From assembly GCF_014268815.2 (NCBI RefSeq), contig NZ_JABWRE020000001.1:1865001-1929000 (forward strand): a stretch of 64,000 nt of DNA. Direction: 5' to 3'. This document shows, piece by piece, positions 34,186 through 42,798 of the stretch. The notes below the pieces were generated by a model, which worked only from the letters and a program-made list of their open reading frames with translations, had not been told where the DNA came from and made no database searches. The translations under genes were made by a program, and so were the position numbers. The DNA is from Pseudomonas urmiensis (lineage in GTDB: Bacteria > Pseudomonadota > Gammaproteobacteria > Pseudomonadales > Pseudomonadaceae). How positions within the stretch are numbered: position 1 is the stretch's first letter; every line of letters begins with the position of its first letter.

Positions 34186-35195
34186 GCAAGCAAACCCTTC
34201 CACGCCTGGCCATGGTGCTCGGCGACCCGGCCGGTATCGGCCCCGAGCTGATCGCCCGGCTGCTGGCCGAAGCGCAGGTACGCAGCCAGGCGCATGTGGT
34301 GTTGATCGCCGATGAGGACGAAGTGCGCCGCGGTATGCAGATCGCCGGTTGCGAGTTCCCCTATCGGCGGGTCGACTCGTTGCAGACCCTGGACTTCGCC
34401 GATGACACGCCGTTGCTCTACCCGTATCGCGGCCAGGCCCAGGGCGCCTTTGCGCGCAGCGAAGCCAGTGTGATTGGCGGGCGCTACAGCCTGGATACCT
34501 TGGCCGTGGCGCTCGAGCTAACCCAGTCAGGCAAGACCGACGCGATACTGTTCGGGCCACTGAACAAGACCTCGCTGCACCTGGCAGGCATGGGCCACAG
34601 TGACGAGCTGCACTGGTTTGCCGAGCACCTGGACTTCACCGGGCCGTTCTGCGAGTTCAACGTGCTCGATGCGTTGTGGACCTCGCGGGTTACCTCGCAC
34701 GTGGCCCTGGCCGAGGTGCCGGGCCTGCTCAGCCAGCAGCGAGTGCTCGAAGCGATTGGCTTGATCGACACCGCGCTCAAACGCAGCGGTCTCGTCCGCC
34801 CGCGTATCGGGGTGTGCGGCCTGAACCCGCACAATGGCGACAACGGCAGCTTTGGCCGTGAAGAGTTGGACATTATCGGCCCGGCTGTGCAGCGGGCGCG
34901 TGAGCAGGGCATCGATGCCGATGGCCCGTATCCTGGCGACACCATCTTCCTCAAGGTGCAGGGCGATGCCAAGGCGTTCGATGCGGTGGTGACCATGTAT
35001 CACGACCAAGGCCAGATCGCCATCAAGCTGATGGGCTTCTCGCGCGGCGTCACCGTACAGGGCGGCCTGCCGATCGCCATCACCACCCCAGCCCACGGTA
35101 CTGCCTTCGACATCGCAGGGCAGGGCAAGGCCAATGTCGGTGCCACCCGCCAGGCCTTCGAAATTGCCTGTCGCATGGGCCGCAACGCCCGCTGA
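34182..35195 (+). CDS. pdxA2: PdxA2-type 4-phospho-sugar-acid dehydrogenase
   Basis: 337 residues of the PdxA family. The opening is GDPAGIGPE at 14-22, and the three metal-binding His are at 173 (TSHVAL), 217 (LNPHNGD) and 274 (MYHDQG). Family enzymes oxidise and decarboxylate 4-phosphorylated hydroxy acids (4-hydroxythreonine phosphate, threonate/erythronate phosphate) or cis-dihydrodiols. Its catabolic neighbours argue against vitamin B6 synthesis. The DUF1537 kinase that usually supplies phosphorylated substrate is absent from the window, so the substrate is open. Confidence 0.82.
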   Translation: MSKQTLPRLAMVLGDPAGIGPELIARLLAEAQVRSQAHVVLIADEDEVRRGMQIAGCEFPYRRVDSLQTLDFADDTPLLYPYRGQAQGAFARSEASVIGGRYSLDTLAVALELTQSGKTDAILFGPLNKTSLHLAGMGHSDELHWFAEHLDFTGPFCEFNVLDALWTSRVTSHVALAEVPGLLSQQRVLEAIGLIDTALKRSGLVRPRIGVCGLNPHNGDNGSFGREELDIIGPAVQRAREQGIDADGPYPGDTIFLKVQGDAKAFDAVVTMYHDQGQIAIKLMGFSRGVTVQGGLPIAITTPAHGTAFDIAGQGKANVGATRQAFEIACRMGRNAR

Positions 35196-35246
35196 GTGCC
35201 CGGCGGCTTTGCCTGACACAACTCAATCCCCACGGTTTGTACGGGG

Positions 35247-35279
35247 CCCTGTGGGAGCGGGCTTGCCCGCGAAGGCCGC
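35247..35279. repeat. REP element, P. putida type (copy 5, variant)
   Basis: CCCTGTGGGAGCGGGCTTGC...CGAAGGCCGC. Inverted orientation, with three bases missing in the outer arm compared with copy 4. Confidence 0.82.
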
Positions 35280-35304
35280 ACCACCCCCTCCCAGCTAATC
35301 ATCC

Positions 35305-35326
35305 GGCGGCCCCGTGGAGGGCCGCC
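35305..35326 (+). terminator. GC-rich hairpin after pdxA2
   Basis: GGCGGCC (35305-35311) / GGCCGCC (35320-35326) with an 8-base loop. No U-tract, so terminator activity is uncertain. Confidence 0.35.
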
Positions 35327-35432
35327 TCTAACAACGCTCCTAACTTCTCCAGCCAGTTGGCTGCACAGCCTGCTACCCGCACGTCCAGGTGATAACCCCA
35401 ACGCGACCAACCAAGCGAAAGGTATTACCTCA

Positions 35433-35443
35433 GGCTATCGATG
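35433..35443 (+). promoter_or_regulatory. shared motif GGCTATCGATG (site 2)
   Basis: Identical over 11 bases to the site at 31762-31772. Located 120 bases before the second MFS start. Confidence 0.4.
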
Positions 35444-35562
35444 GATACGCATAAGTGATTATCCAGGCCGGCAAGGCCCCTCTAAAGTCGCCCCCAACAC
35501 CAACAATAAAAACCTGCCTGGCCGCTGCACCCAGCGCTCCAGGCAAACGCGGAGATTCCTCC

Positions 35563-36876
35563 ATGAACGACCCTGCCAGCTCTCTGGCCTCGGCCATTTC
35601 CACCAGTCGTGCGCGGCTGCTGCCTTTTTTGATCCTGATGTACGTACTGGCCTTCATCGACCGTGCCAACGTCGGTTATGCCCGCGCCTACCTGCAAGCC
35701 GACACCGGCTTGAGTGACGCCGCGTTCGCCTTCGGTGCAAGCATCTTCTTCATCGGCTATGCCTGTTTCGAAGTGCCCAGCAACCTGATGCTGCACCGTC
35801 TCGGCGCCCGCGTCTGGCTGTGCCGGATCATGGTCACCTGGGGCCTGGTCAGCGCGGCGATGATGTTCGCCGACAACGCCACCACCTTCTATGTGCTGCG
35901 CTTCCTGCTGGGCGTTGCCGAGGCGGGCTTCTTCCCCGGGATTATCCTGTACCTCACCTACTGGTTCCCGGCCCGCAGCCGTGCTCAGGCCCTGGGCTTG
36001 TTCTACTTCGGTCTGCCTTTGGCGCTGGTGCTGGGCGGGCCGCTGTCGGGCTGGCTGCTGGAGTTCAAGGGGGTGTTCGGCATGGCCAACTGGCAGTGGC
36101 TGTTCGTCGTCGAGGGGCTGCTGGCGTCGCTGGTCGGGATTGCGGCCTATTTCTACCTGGTTGATCGTCCAGCCCAGGCCCGCTGGTTGAATGACGCGCA
36201 AAAACAGGCGCTGGAGCAGCAGCTGGCCGAAGAAGATGCGCAGAAACAGGGCCACGGACCACATGGATTTTTCGGTGCGTTGCGCAATCGCCAGGTACTG
36301 AAGTTCTGCCTGGTGTATTTCACCGTGCAGATGAGCGTGTACGGCGTGGTGTTCTACCTGCCGACCCGCATCGCCAGCTTCCTCGACGGCCAGGTCAGCC
36401 TGAATGTCGGCCTCTACACCGCCATCCCTTGGGCGTGCGCCTTGGTGGTGACCCGCCTGGTCACCCGTTACGCCGACCGTAGCGGACTGCATCGGCAGCT
36501 GGCGGTGGTCATGCTGGCCATGGCTGCGGCGGGTATTGCCGCCTCGGCGCTGGCTGGCAGCCTGGCACTGGTGATTGTCGCCTTCTGTTTCGCCGCCGCC
36601 GGCTTCGTTGCCGTGCAACCGCTGTTCTGGACCCTGCCCACCGGCTACCTCAGCGGCGCCGCCGCCGCCAGTGGCATTGCCTTGATCAACTCGTTGGGCA
36701 ATCTCGGCGGTTTCGTTGCGCCGAACCTCAAGACCCTGACCGAAACCCTGTTCGCCGACCCCCGCGCTGGCATGTTCGCCTTGGCCGTGGTCGGCGTGCT
36801 GGGGGCCTGCCTGCTGTCTCGACTGAAAGCTTCCCGACCCACCCCAGCCCCGCTCGAAGTTGCCCGGGCCGGCTGA
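35563..36876 (+). CDS. MFS transporter (ACS type) of the L-lyxonate operon
   Basis: 437 residues and 12 transmembrane segments. The N-terminal half contains VLAFIDRANVGYARAYLQAD, FFIGYACFEVPSNLMLHRLGARVWL (motif A) and LRFLLGVAEAGFFPGIILYLTYWFP. That last stretch marks the hexuronate/phthalate-type ACS subgroup. The start at 35563 has GGAG eight bases upstream; an earlier in-frame GTG/ATT extension is unlikely. It is followed by lyxD after 30 bases, so it probably imports L-lyxonate or a related pentonate. Confidence 0.85.
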   Translation: MNDPASSLASAISTSRARLLPFLILMYVLAFIDRANVGYARAYLQADTGLSDAAFAFGASIFFIGYACFEVPSNLMLHRLGARVWLCRIMVTWGLVSAAMMFADNATTFYVLRFLLGVAEAGFFPGIILYLTYWFPARSRAQALGLFYFGLPLALVLGGPLSGWLLEFKGVFGMANWQWLFVVEGLLASLVGIAAYFYLVDRPAQARWLNDAQKQALEQQLAEEDAQKQGHGPHGFFGALRNRQVLKFCLVYFTVQMSVYGVVFYLPTRIASFLDGQVSLNVGLYTAIPWACALVVTRLVTRYADRSGLHRQLAVVMLAMAAAGIAASALAGSLALVIVAFCFAAAGFVAVQPLFWTLPTGYLSGAAAASGIALINSLGNLGGFVAPNLKTLTETLFADPRAGMFALAVVGVLGACLLSRLKASRPTPAPLEVARAG

Positions 36877-36906
36877 TCATCCCTTGTAGTGAGAGGACCT
36901 TCACCC

Positions 36907-38082
36907 ATGAAAATCAAATCTGTCCGTACCCGTGTCTTTGAATGGAAGGGCAAGGTCGTGCCGCCCCAGGCGCACTTTTGCACCAACGCCAGCGACATCC
37001 TCTTCGAGCGTGGCGATGCCATGGGCTCGTTCCGCTTCCATGGTTGGCTGGTGGTAGAAATCGAAACCGACACCGGCATCGTCGGCATCGGTAACTGCGC
37101 CCTGGCGCCGCGAGTCGCCAAGGAAATCATCGACCTGTACCTGGCACCGATCTGCATCGGCGAAGACCCCTTCGACAGCGAGTACATCTGGCAGAAGATG
37201 TACCGCCGCACCCATGCCTGGGGACGCAAGGGCATCGGCATGGCCGCCATTTCGGCGATCGACCTGGCGATCTGGGACATCATGGGCAAGGCCGTCAATA
37301 AACCGGTGTTCAAGCTGCTCGGCGGGCGCACCAAGGAAAAGATCTGGACCTACGCCTCCAAGCTCTACGCCAATGACAACCTCGACCTGTTCCTGGAAGA
37401 AGCCCAAGGCTATCTGAACCAAGGTTTCACCGCGCTGAAGATGCGCTTTGGCTACGGCCCCAAGGATGGCCCGGCCGGCATGCGCCGCAACATCGAGCAG
37501 GTGCGCGCGCTGCGTGAGCTGGCCGGCCCGGATGTCGACATCATGCTCGAATGCTACATGGGCTGGACCCTGGAGTACGCCCGGCGGATGCTGCCCAAGC
37601 TGGCCGAATTCGAGCCGCGCTGGCTGGAAGAGCCGGTGATCGCCGATGACATCGAAGGTTATATCGAGTTGAAGAAGATGGGCATCATGCCGATCTCGGG
37701 CGGCGAGCACGAGTTCACCGGCCATGGTTTCAAGGACTTGCTCGAGCGCCGCGCCGTGGACGTCATCCAGTACGACACCAACCGCGTTGGCGGCATCACC
37801 GCTGCGCGCAAGATCAACGCCATGGCCGAAGCCTGGTCGGTGCCGGTCATTCCCCATGCCGGGCAGATGCACAACTATCACCTGACCATGGCCAGCACCG
37901 CCTCGCCGATGGCCGAGTTCTTCCCGGTGTTTGACGTCGAGGTCGGCAACGAGTTGTTCTACTACGTGTTCAAGGGCGAGCCGCAACCGGTCAACGGCTA
38001 CATCCAGCTGGACGATGACAAGCCGGGCCTGGGGCTGGAGATTTCCGAGCAATACCTCAACGACTTCAACATCATCGAATGA
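36907..38082 (+). CDS. lyxD: enolase-superfamily sugar-acid dehydratase, probable L-lyxonate dehydratase
   Basis: 391 residues of the mandelate racemase group, which dehydrates sugar acids with Mg2+. The barrel shows Glu215 (MLECYMGW), Glu241 (EEP) and Glu267 (GGEHEF) as metal ligands, the Asp290 partner ([11 protein letters not shown]) and the catalytic His317 (PHAGQMH). The second-strand motif is K178-M-R180 in [11 protein letters not shown] KxR motif and this His-Asp dyad define characterised L-lyxonate dehydratases (described there with Arg179 and His316). E. coli RhmD lacks the KxR there, so L-rhamnonate is less likely. Next genes supply the remaining pathway steps. Confidence 0.8.
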   Translation: MKIKSVRTRVFEWKGKVVPPQAHFCTNASDILFERGDAMGSFRFHGWLVVEIETDTGIVGIGNCALAPRVAKEIIDLYLAPICIGEDPFDSEYIWQKMYRRTHAWGRKGIGMAAISAIDLAIWDIMGKAVNKPVFKLLGGRTKEKIWTYASKLYANDNLDLFLEEAQGYLNQGFTALKMRFGYGPKDGPAGMRRNIEQVRALRELAGPDVDIMLECYMGWTLEYARRMLPKLAEFEPRWLEEPVIADDIEGYIELKKMGIMPISGGEHEFTGHGFKDLLERRAVDVIQYDTNRVGGITAARKINAMAEAWSVPVIPHAGQMHNYHLTMASTASPMAEFFPVFDVEVGNELFYYVFKGEPQPVNGYIQLDDDKPGLGLEISEQYLNDFNIIE

Positions 38083-38137
38083 TCGCGTCGGGCGCCGCCA
38101 CGCGCTGGCGCCCGGCCTTGCGCAAGGGGAATGACAC

Positions 38138-39133
38138 ATGCGGTTGATTCAATTCGAAGACCAGGCCGGCCAGCGCCGCGTGGGGGTAATCGAAGGTGCT
38201 CAGGTGCGCACGCTGCGAGCAACCAGCAGCACCCGCGAACTGGCCTTGGCGGCGATCCGCAGCGGCCATGGCCTGGTCGAAGAAGTGCTGGCCCGTGGCA
38301 GTGACGCCGGCCCGGACTATGCCGGCCTGCTGCAGGCGGGCAGGGTATTGCCACCGCTGGACCATGAAGACCCGGCCCATTGCCTGGTCAGCGGCACTGG
38401 CCTGACCCACCTGGGCAGCGCCGCGACACGCGACAAGATGCACCAGCAGGGCGAGCCAGACGAGGCGACCCTGACCGACACCATGCGCATCTTCAAATGG
38501 GGGCTCGATGGCGGCAAGCCTGCGCAGGGGCAGGTCGGGGCGCAGCCAGAATGGTTCTACAAGGGCGACGGCAGCATCGTCGTCCGCCCCGGGGGTGACC
38601 TGCCGCTGCCGGCGTTCGCCGAGGACGCTGGCGAGGAGCCGGAGTTGGTCGGGCTGTATGTGATCGGCGATGACGGCCTGCCGCATCGGCTGGGCTATGC
38701 CTTGGGCAACGAGTTTTCCGACCATGTGATGGAGCGGCGCAACTACCTCTACCTGGCCCATTCCAAGCTGCGTGCCTGCGCCTTTGGCCCGGAGCTGCGG
38801 GTCGGCGAGCTGCCAGCGCACCTGCAAGGTCATAGCCGCATCCTGCGCGGCGGGCAAGTGCTGTGGGAGGGTGAATTCCTCTCGGGCGAGGGCAACATGT
38901 GCCACAGCCTGGCCAACCTTGAGTTTCATCACTTCAAGTACGCCCAATTCCTGCGCCCCGGTGATGTCCACGTGCATTACTTCGGCACTGCCACGTTGTC
39001 TTTCGCCGACGGCATCAAGGCGGCGCCTGGCGACACCTTCGAAATCGCCATGGATGAATTTGGCGCGCCTTTGCGCAACGGCATCGTCGCTTGCGAAGTG
39101 CCGATCCTGCCGGGGTCTGTCGCCCGTCTCTAG
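38138..39133 (+). CDS. AraD1/GguC family protein, probable 2-keto-3-deoxy-pentonate dehydratase
   Basis: 331 residues of the fumarylacetoacetate-hydrolase-like fold known as AraD1 or GguC. Family marks include HCLVSGTGLTHLGSAATRDKMH, the pair ELVGLYVIGDDG / RLGYALGNEFSDHVMERRNYLYLAHSKLR, and the acidic metal site around GEFLSGEGNMCHSLANLEFHHFKY. It lies between the sugar-acid dehydratase and the semialdehyde dehydrogenase. The missing pathway step is dehydration of 2-keto-3-deoxy-L-lyxonate to alpha-ketoglutarate semialdehyde, so this assignment is positional plus known L-lyxonate pathway logic. Confidence 0.78.
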   Translation: MRLIQFEDQAGQRRVGVIEGAQVRTLRATSSTRELALAAIRSGHGLVEEVLARGSDAGPDYAGLLQAGRVLPPLDHEDPAHCLVSGTGLTHLGSAATRDKMHQQGEPDEATLTDTMRIFKWGLDGGKPAQGQVGAQPEWFYKGDGSIVVRPGGDLPLPAFAEDAGEEPELVGLYVIGDDGLPHRLGYALGNEFSDHVMERRNYLYLAHSKLRACAFGPELRVGELPAHLQGHSRILRGGQVLWEGEFLSGEGNMCHSLANLEFHHFKYAQFLRPGDVHVHYFGTATLSFADGIKAAPGDTFEIAMDEFGAPLRNGIVACEVPILPGSVARL

Positions 39134-39199
39134 GGTTATCTTGCTTGCCAGAAAGCCGGCCCGGCTCGGGCTCGGCCGGCTCACGCTTATGAGGTCGTT

Positions 39200-40789
39200 A
39201 TGCTCAACTTGCTCGGTTACAACTACATTGGCGGCGCGCGCTGCGCCGCCGGTGCGGTAGTGTTGCAAAGCTTCGACGCGCATACCGCGCAGGCGCTGCC
39301 GTACCGTTTCACCCAGGCCACCGCTGAAGAGGTGGATGCCGCTGCACAGGCGGCAGCCACTGCATTTGCCGCCTACCGCAATACATCACCCGATCGACGT
39401 GCAGCATTTCTTGAGGCCATCGCTGAGGAAATCGAGCTGCTCGACGACAACTTCGTCAGCGTGGTCTGCCGCGAAACGGCGCTGCCTGAGGCGCGTATCA
39501 AAGGCGAACGGGCGCGTACCAGCGGCCAGATGCGCCTGTTCGCCGAGGTGCTGCGCCGCGGTGACTGGTTCGGCGCACGCATCGACCGGGCCCAGCCGGA
39601 TCGCCAACCGCTGCCGCGCGTCGACCTTCGACAATGCCGAACCGGCGTCGGGCCAGTCGCGGTCTTCGGTGCCAGCAACTTTCCCCTGGCGTTCTCCACC
39701 GCCGGAGGCGACACCGCTGCAGCCTTGGCCGCCGGCTGCCCGGTGGTATTCAAGGCCCATTCCGGGCACATGGCCACAGCCGAGCTGGTCGCCGATGCGA
39801 TCATGCGGGCGGTGCAGCGTTGCGCCATGCCCGACGGCACCTTCAACATGATCTACGGCGCTGGCGTGGGCGAGCAGTTGGTCAAGCACCCCGCGATTCA
39901 GGCCGTGGGCTTCACTGGCTCGCTCAAAGGCGGGCGCGCCTTGTGTGACATGGCGGCGGCGCGGCCACAACCGATCCCGGTGTTTGCCGAGATGAGCAGC
40001 ATCAACCCGGTGTTGCTGCTGCCCGCTGCCATCGCCCAGCGCGGCGAGGCGGTGGCAACGCAACTGACTGCCTCGGTGGTGCAAGGTTGCGGGCAGTTCT
40101 GCACCAACCCAGGGTTGATCATCGGCATCCGCGCTCCGGCCTTCACCCAGTTTCTCGAGCAGTTTGCCGCGCGCATGGCCGACCAGCCGGCGCAGACCAT
40201 GCTCAATGCCGGTACCCTGGACAGCTATTGTAACGGCGTCGCCGCGTTGCACGGCCATCCTGGCGTTCGCCATCTGGCCGGCCGCGCGCAACAAGGCCAG
40301 CAGGCGCAGCCGCAACTGTTCCAGGCGGATGCGCAGCTGCTGCTCGATGGCGATGCCAGGTTGCAGGAAGAGGTCTTTGGCCCTTGCACCCTCGTCGTCG
40401 AAGTGGCCGATGAGCCACAGCTGGTGGACGTAGTGCGGGCGTTGCATGGCCAGCTCACTGCGACCTTGATTGCCGAACCCGAGGACCTGCAGCAGTTCGC
40501 CATGCTGGTGCCGGAGCTCGAGCGCAAAGCCGGGCGCCTGCTGCTCAACGGCTACCCAACTGGCGTTGAAGTGTGCGATGCGATGGTTCACGGCGGGCCT
40601 TACCCGGCCACATCGGACGCCCGTGGCACCTCGGTTGGCAGCCTGGCGATCGACCGTTTCCTGCGTCCGGTGTGCTACCAGAACTACCCAGATGCGCTGT
40701 TGCCGGATGCGCTTAAGGATGCCAATCCGCTGGGCATCATGCGGCTCGTCGACAGTGGCTACACGCGAGCGCCACTGACGTCTGCCTGA
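39200..40789 (+). CDS. alpha-ketoglutarate semialdehyde dehydrogenase (NADP type)
   Basis: 529 residues. The enzyme belongs to the long aldehyde dehydrogenase subgroup that oxidises 2,5-dioxopentanoate. GPVAVFGASNFPLAFSTAGGD with PVVFKAHSGH forms the cofactor site, Glu264 (VFAEMSS) is the base and Cys301 (GCGQFCTNPG) the nucleophile. It closes the route to alpha-ketoglutarate and the citric acid cycle. The ATG is 66 bases after AraD1, same strand, so it belongs to the operon MFS-lyxD-araD1-KGSADH. Confidence 0.88.
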   Translation: MLNLLGYNYIGGARCAAGAVVLQSFDAHTAQALPYRFTQATAEEVDAAAQAAATAFAAYRNTSPDRRAAFLEAIAEEIELLDDNFVSVVCRETALPEARIKGERARTSGQMRLFAEVLRRGDWFGARIDRAQPDRQPLPRVDLRQCRTGVGPVAVFGASNFPLAFSTAGGDTAAALAAGCPVVFKAHSGHMATAELVADAIMRAVQRCAMPDGTFNMIYGAGVGEQLVKHPAIQAVGFTGSLKGGRALCDMAAARPQPIPVFAEMSSINPVLLLPAAIAQRGEAVATQLTASVVQGCGQFCTNPGLIIGIRAPAFTQFLEQFAARMADQPAQTMLNAGTLDSYCNGVAALHGHPGVRHLAGRAQQGQQAQPQLFQADAQLLLDGDARLQEEVFGPCTLVVEVADEPQLVDVVRALHGQLTATLIAEPEDLQQFAMLVPELERKAGRLLLNGYPTGVEVCDAMVHGGPYPATSDARGTSVGSLAIDRFLRPVCYQNYPDALLPDALKDANPLGIMRLVDSGYTRAPLTSA

Positions 40790-40893
40790 ATCAGGAAAAA
40801 CGTGGCAATGCCGGCTTGCGCTGTGGCCTGAACTTTATTGACTGTCAGGGCATCACTTGTTCAACGGGACACCGAGAGGGAGCAGGGCAAGCG

Positions 40894-41058
40894 ATGAAAA
40901 AGCATAGCCAAGACCGCGTTGAAACACCGCCACCGGCCAAGCCGCAGGGTGAACAGGAGCGGGACAATGATGCCCATCGACCGGATGGCTCGTCAGGTAC
41001 CGCGCATGATTCGACCGCGCAGAAGACGGCTCGCCAAGAACCGTCGAAAAAGCACTGA
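40894..41058 (+). CDS. very small polar hypothetical protein
   Basis: 54 residues, almost entirely charged or polar (KKHSQDRVETPPPAKPQGEQ...), with no hydrophobic segment. The ribosome-binding site is weak, and the stop codon lies inside the stem of the terminator hairpin at 41055. Such short disordered proteins occur in pseudomonads. I consider it probably real but cannot exclude chance. Confidence 0.4.
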   Translation: MKKHSQDRVETPPPAKPQGEQERDNDAHRPDGSSGTAHDSTAQKTARQEPSKKH

Positions 41059-41080
41059 GGCCCGCACCCGCGGGCCTCAG
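41055..41080. terminator. bidirectional terminator hairpin
   Basis: Perfect 11-base arms CTGAGGCCCGC (41055-41065) / GCGGGCCTCAG (41070-41080), loop ACCC. It lies between the small ORF (+), whose stop it contains, and the convergent SDR gene ending at 41089. Confidence 0.7.
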
Positions 41081-41088
41081 CGTCGTGC

Positions 41089-41946
41089 TCAAAGAATCGG
41101 TTTGCCGCCGGTTACCGCATAGCGCGAGCCGGAGATGTAGCTCGCTTCATCAGAAGCCAGCAGGACGTAGATCGGGGCAACCTCAACCGGTTGCCCTGGT
41201 CGTCCCATCGGGTAGCCCGAGCCGAAGTTCCTTACTGCCTCATCCGGCATGGTGGCGGGGATCAGCGGTGTCCAGATCGGCCCAGGCGCGACACTGTTGA
41301 CCCGAATGCCTTGCTTGGCCAGCAACTGGGCAAGGCCTGCGCTGAAGTTGGCGATGGCACCCTTGGTAGCGGCATACGCCAACAGGCTAGGTGACGGATC
41401 ATCGGAGTTGACCGAACTGGTATTGATGATCGAAGCACCTTTGCCCATCGACGGCAATGCCCGTTGGCAGATGCGAAAGATCGCCGTGATGTTGGTGTCG
41501 AAGGTCTTCACCCACTCATCATCGTCAATCTCGTCCAGGGTCTTATGGGCCATCTGGAACGCGGCGTTATTGACCAGGATGTCGATGCGACCGAACTGCG
41601 CCACGGTCTTGTCGACGATCTCGTAGCAGTGCTGTTTGTGCGCCAGGTCACCGGGTAGCAGCAGGCATTGGCGACCCGCCGCCTCGACCCAGCGCGCGGT
41701 TTCCTGGGCATCGTCGTGTTCATCGAGATAGGCGATGGCAACGTCTGCGCCTTCGCGGGCATAGGCAATCGCAACCGCTCGGCCGATGCCGCTGTCGGCA
41801 CCGGTGATCAGGGCGATCTTGCCGTCGAGCCGATTGTGCCCGGTGTAGGTCTGTTCACCGCAGTCCGGGTACGGCTCCATCTTGCGTTGTGAACCTGGAA
41901 CGCTTTGCGCTTGTGAGGGGAATGGCGGAGTAGGGTAGTCGCTCAT
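41089..41946 (-). CDS. SDR family oxidoreductase (YghA/glucose-1-dehydrogenase-like)
   Basis: 285 residues of a classical short-chain dehydrogenase with a ~45-residue N-terminal extension rich in Pro and Gln, typical of YghA/GsiB-type stress SDRs. Cofactor loop TGADSGIGRA is at ~49-58, then NNAA, the catalytic Ser in NTSSVNS, and Tyr/Lys in YAATK. AGGAG precedes the start. The next gene upstream on the strand is a PfpI protein, another stress-type product. Substrate unknown. Confidence 0.87.
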   Translation of the reverse strand: MSDYPTPPFPSQAQSVPGSQRKMEPYPDCGEQTYTGHNRLDGKIALITGADSGIGRAVAIAYAREGADVAIAYLDEHDDAQETARWVEAAGRQCLLLPGDLAHKQHCYEIVDKTVAQFGRIDILVNNAAFQMAHKTLDEIDDDEWVKTFDTNITAIFRICQRALPSMGKGASIINTSSVNSDDPSPSLLAYAATKGAIANFSAGLAQLLAKQGIRVNSVAPGPIWTPLIPATMPDEAVRNFGSGYPMGRPGQPVEVAPIYVLLASDEASYISGSRYAVTGGKPIL

Positions 41947-41988
41947 GGAACAAGGCTCCTGCAGTGGTATTCGTTGGAAGAGTAAAAA

Positions 41989-42528
41989 TCAGCCTGCCAA
42001 GGCCTTGATCAACTGCTCATTGAAGGCCGGAATATCATCAGGTTGGCGGCTGCTGATCAGGTTGCCATCGACCACCACCTGCTCATCGGCCCAGGTGCCA
42101 CCGGCGTTGCGAATATCGTATTGCAAGGTCTTGTAGCTGGTCATGCGCTTGCCTTTGGCCAGGCCACTGGACACCAGCAGCCATGCGCCGTGACAGATCA
42201 CCGCCAGCGGTCTGCCGGCTGAGTCATGGCTTTTCACCAGTTTTTGCGCGCCGGGGACCAGCCGGATCGTGTCGGAGTTCTGCACCCCGCCTGGCAGCAC
42301 CAGCGCGTCGTATAGGTCGAGCTGGGCGTTGTCGAATGTGGCATCTACCGTGAATGGGTCAGCGGGCTTGTCATGATTCCAGCCGCGGACCGTACCTGGC
42401 TTGTCACTCAGAATGTCGACGACCGCGCCGTTTTGTTCCAGGGCTTCGCGCGGGCCGGTCAGTTCCACCTGTTCGAACCCGTCGGTGACCAGAAACGCCA
42501 CGCGCTTACCGTTCAATTGTGCACTCAT
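41989..42528 (-). CDS. PfpI/DJ-1 family protein (YhbO-like)
   Basis: 179 residues with the DJ-1/PfpI fold. The nucleophile elbow AVICHGAW places Cys112-His113, and Glu19 (DGFEQVEL) is the partner acid. VLPGGVQNSD is the expected oxyanion strand. YhbO-type members are described as stress-protective peptidases/deglycases, but the activity is debated. AAGGAG lies before the ATG. It runs 42 bases ahead of the SDR gene and may be co-transcribed with it. Confidence 0.87.
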   Translation of the reverse strand: MSAQLNGKRVAFLVTDGFEQVELTGPREALEQNGAVVDILSDKPGTVRGWNHDKPADPFTVDATFDNAQLDLYDALVLPGGVQNSDTIRLVPGAQKLVKSHDSAGRPLAVICHGAWLLVSSGLAKGKRMTSYKTLQYDIRNAGGTWADEQVVVDGNLISSRQPDDIPAFNEQLIKALAG

Positions 42529-42760
42529 GGGGTTAGCTCCTTTATCAGTAGACCTGAAGTAGGAGGCCCATCAGCACCGGGCAAAGTTCATGTGCAAAAC
42601 CCGAACGGTCCAGGCTTAAGCGAATGATGATGTGTAGCTGGCGCGCGCTTTTACGCACTCAAACGAGAGTTTTCGGCGTGTTCGGGAGGTGCGGGGTATG
42701 TTCAGGGGCTGGCGGGGAATTGCTGTCAGAGGGGACGATCCGGGGTAGGGCACTTATAAC

Positions 42761-42795
42761 CACGGGGGGCAGGGCGTTGAGCCCTACCCCCCGTG
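42761..42795. terminator. long hairpin after the 42.8 kb gene
   Basis: 15-base arms CACGGGGGGCAGGGC (42761-42775) and GCCCTACCCCCCGTG (42781-42795), 14 of 15 paired, with a 5-base loop. It is immediately downstream of the membrane-protein gene on the minus strand. GGGGTAGGGC at 42742-42751 can pair with the same right arm as an alternative stem. Confidence 0.6.
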
Positions 42796-42798
42796 TGT

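Larger units (their letters stand above)
35196..35562. other. 367-base intergenic region: REP copy 5, hairpin, operator motif
   Basis: Separates the two operons of the sugar-acid cluster. It contains REP copy 5, a GC-rich hairpin that may stop the first operon, and the shared GGCTATCGATG motif near the second promoter. No gene. Confidence 0.6.

Noticed and set aside
36901..38139. 412-codon open frame opposite lyxD
   Set aside because: Antisense shadow; the plus-strand enolase-superfamily residues are complete.
38072..39283. 403-codon open frame on the minus strand opposite AraD1
   Set aside because: Antisense shadow of a gene with clear GguC motifs.
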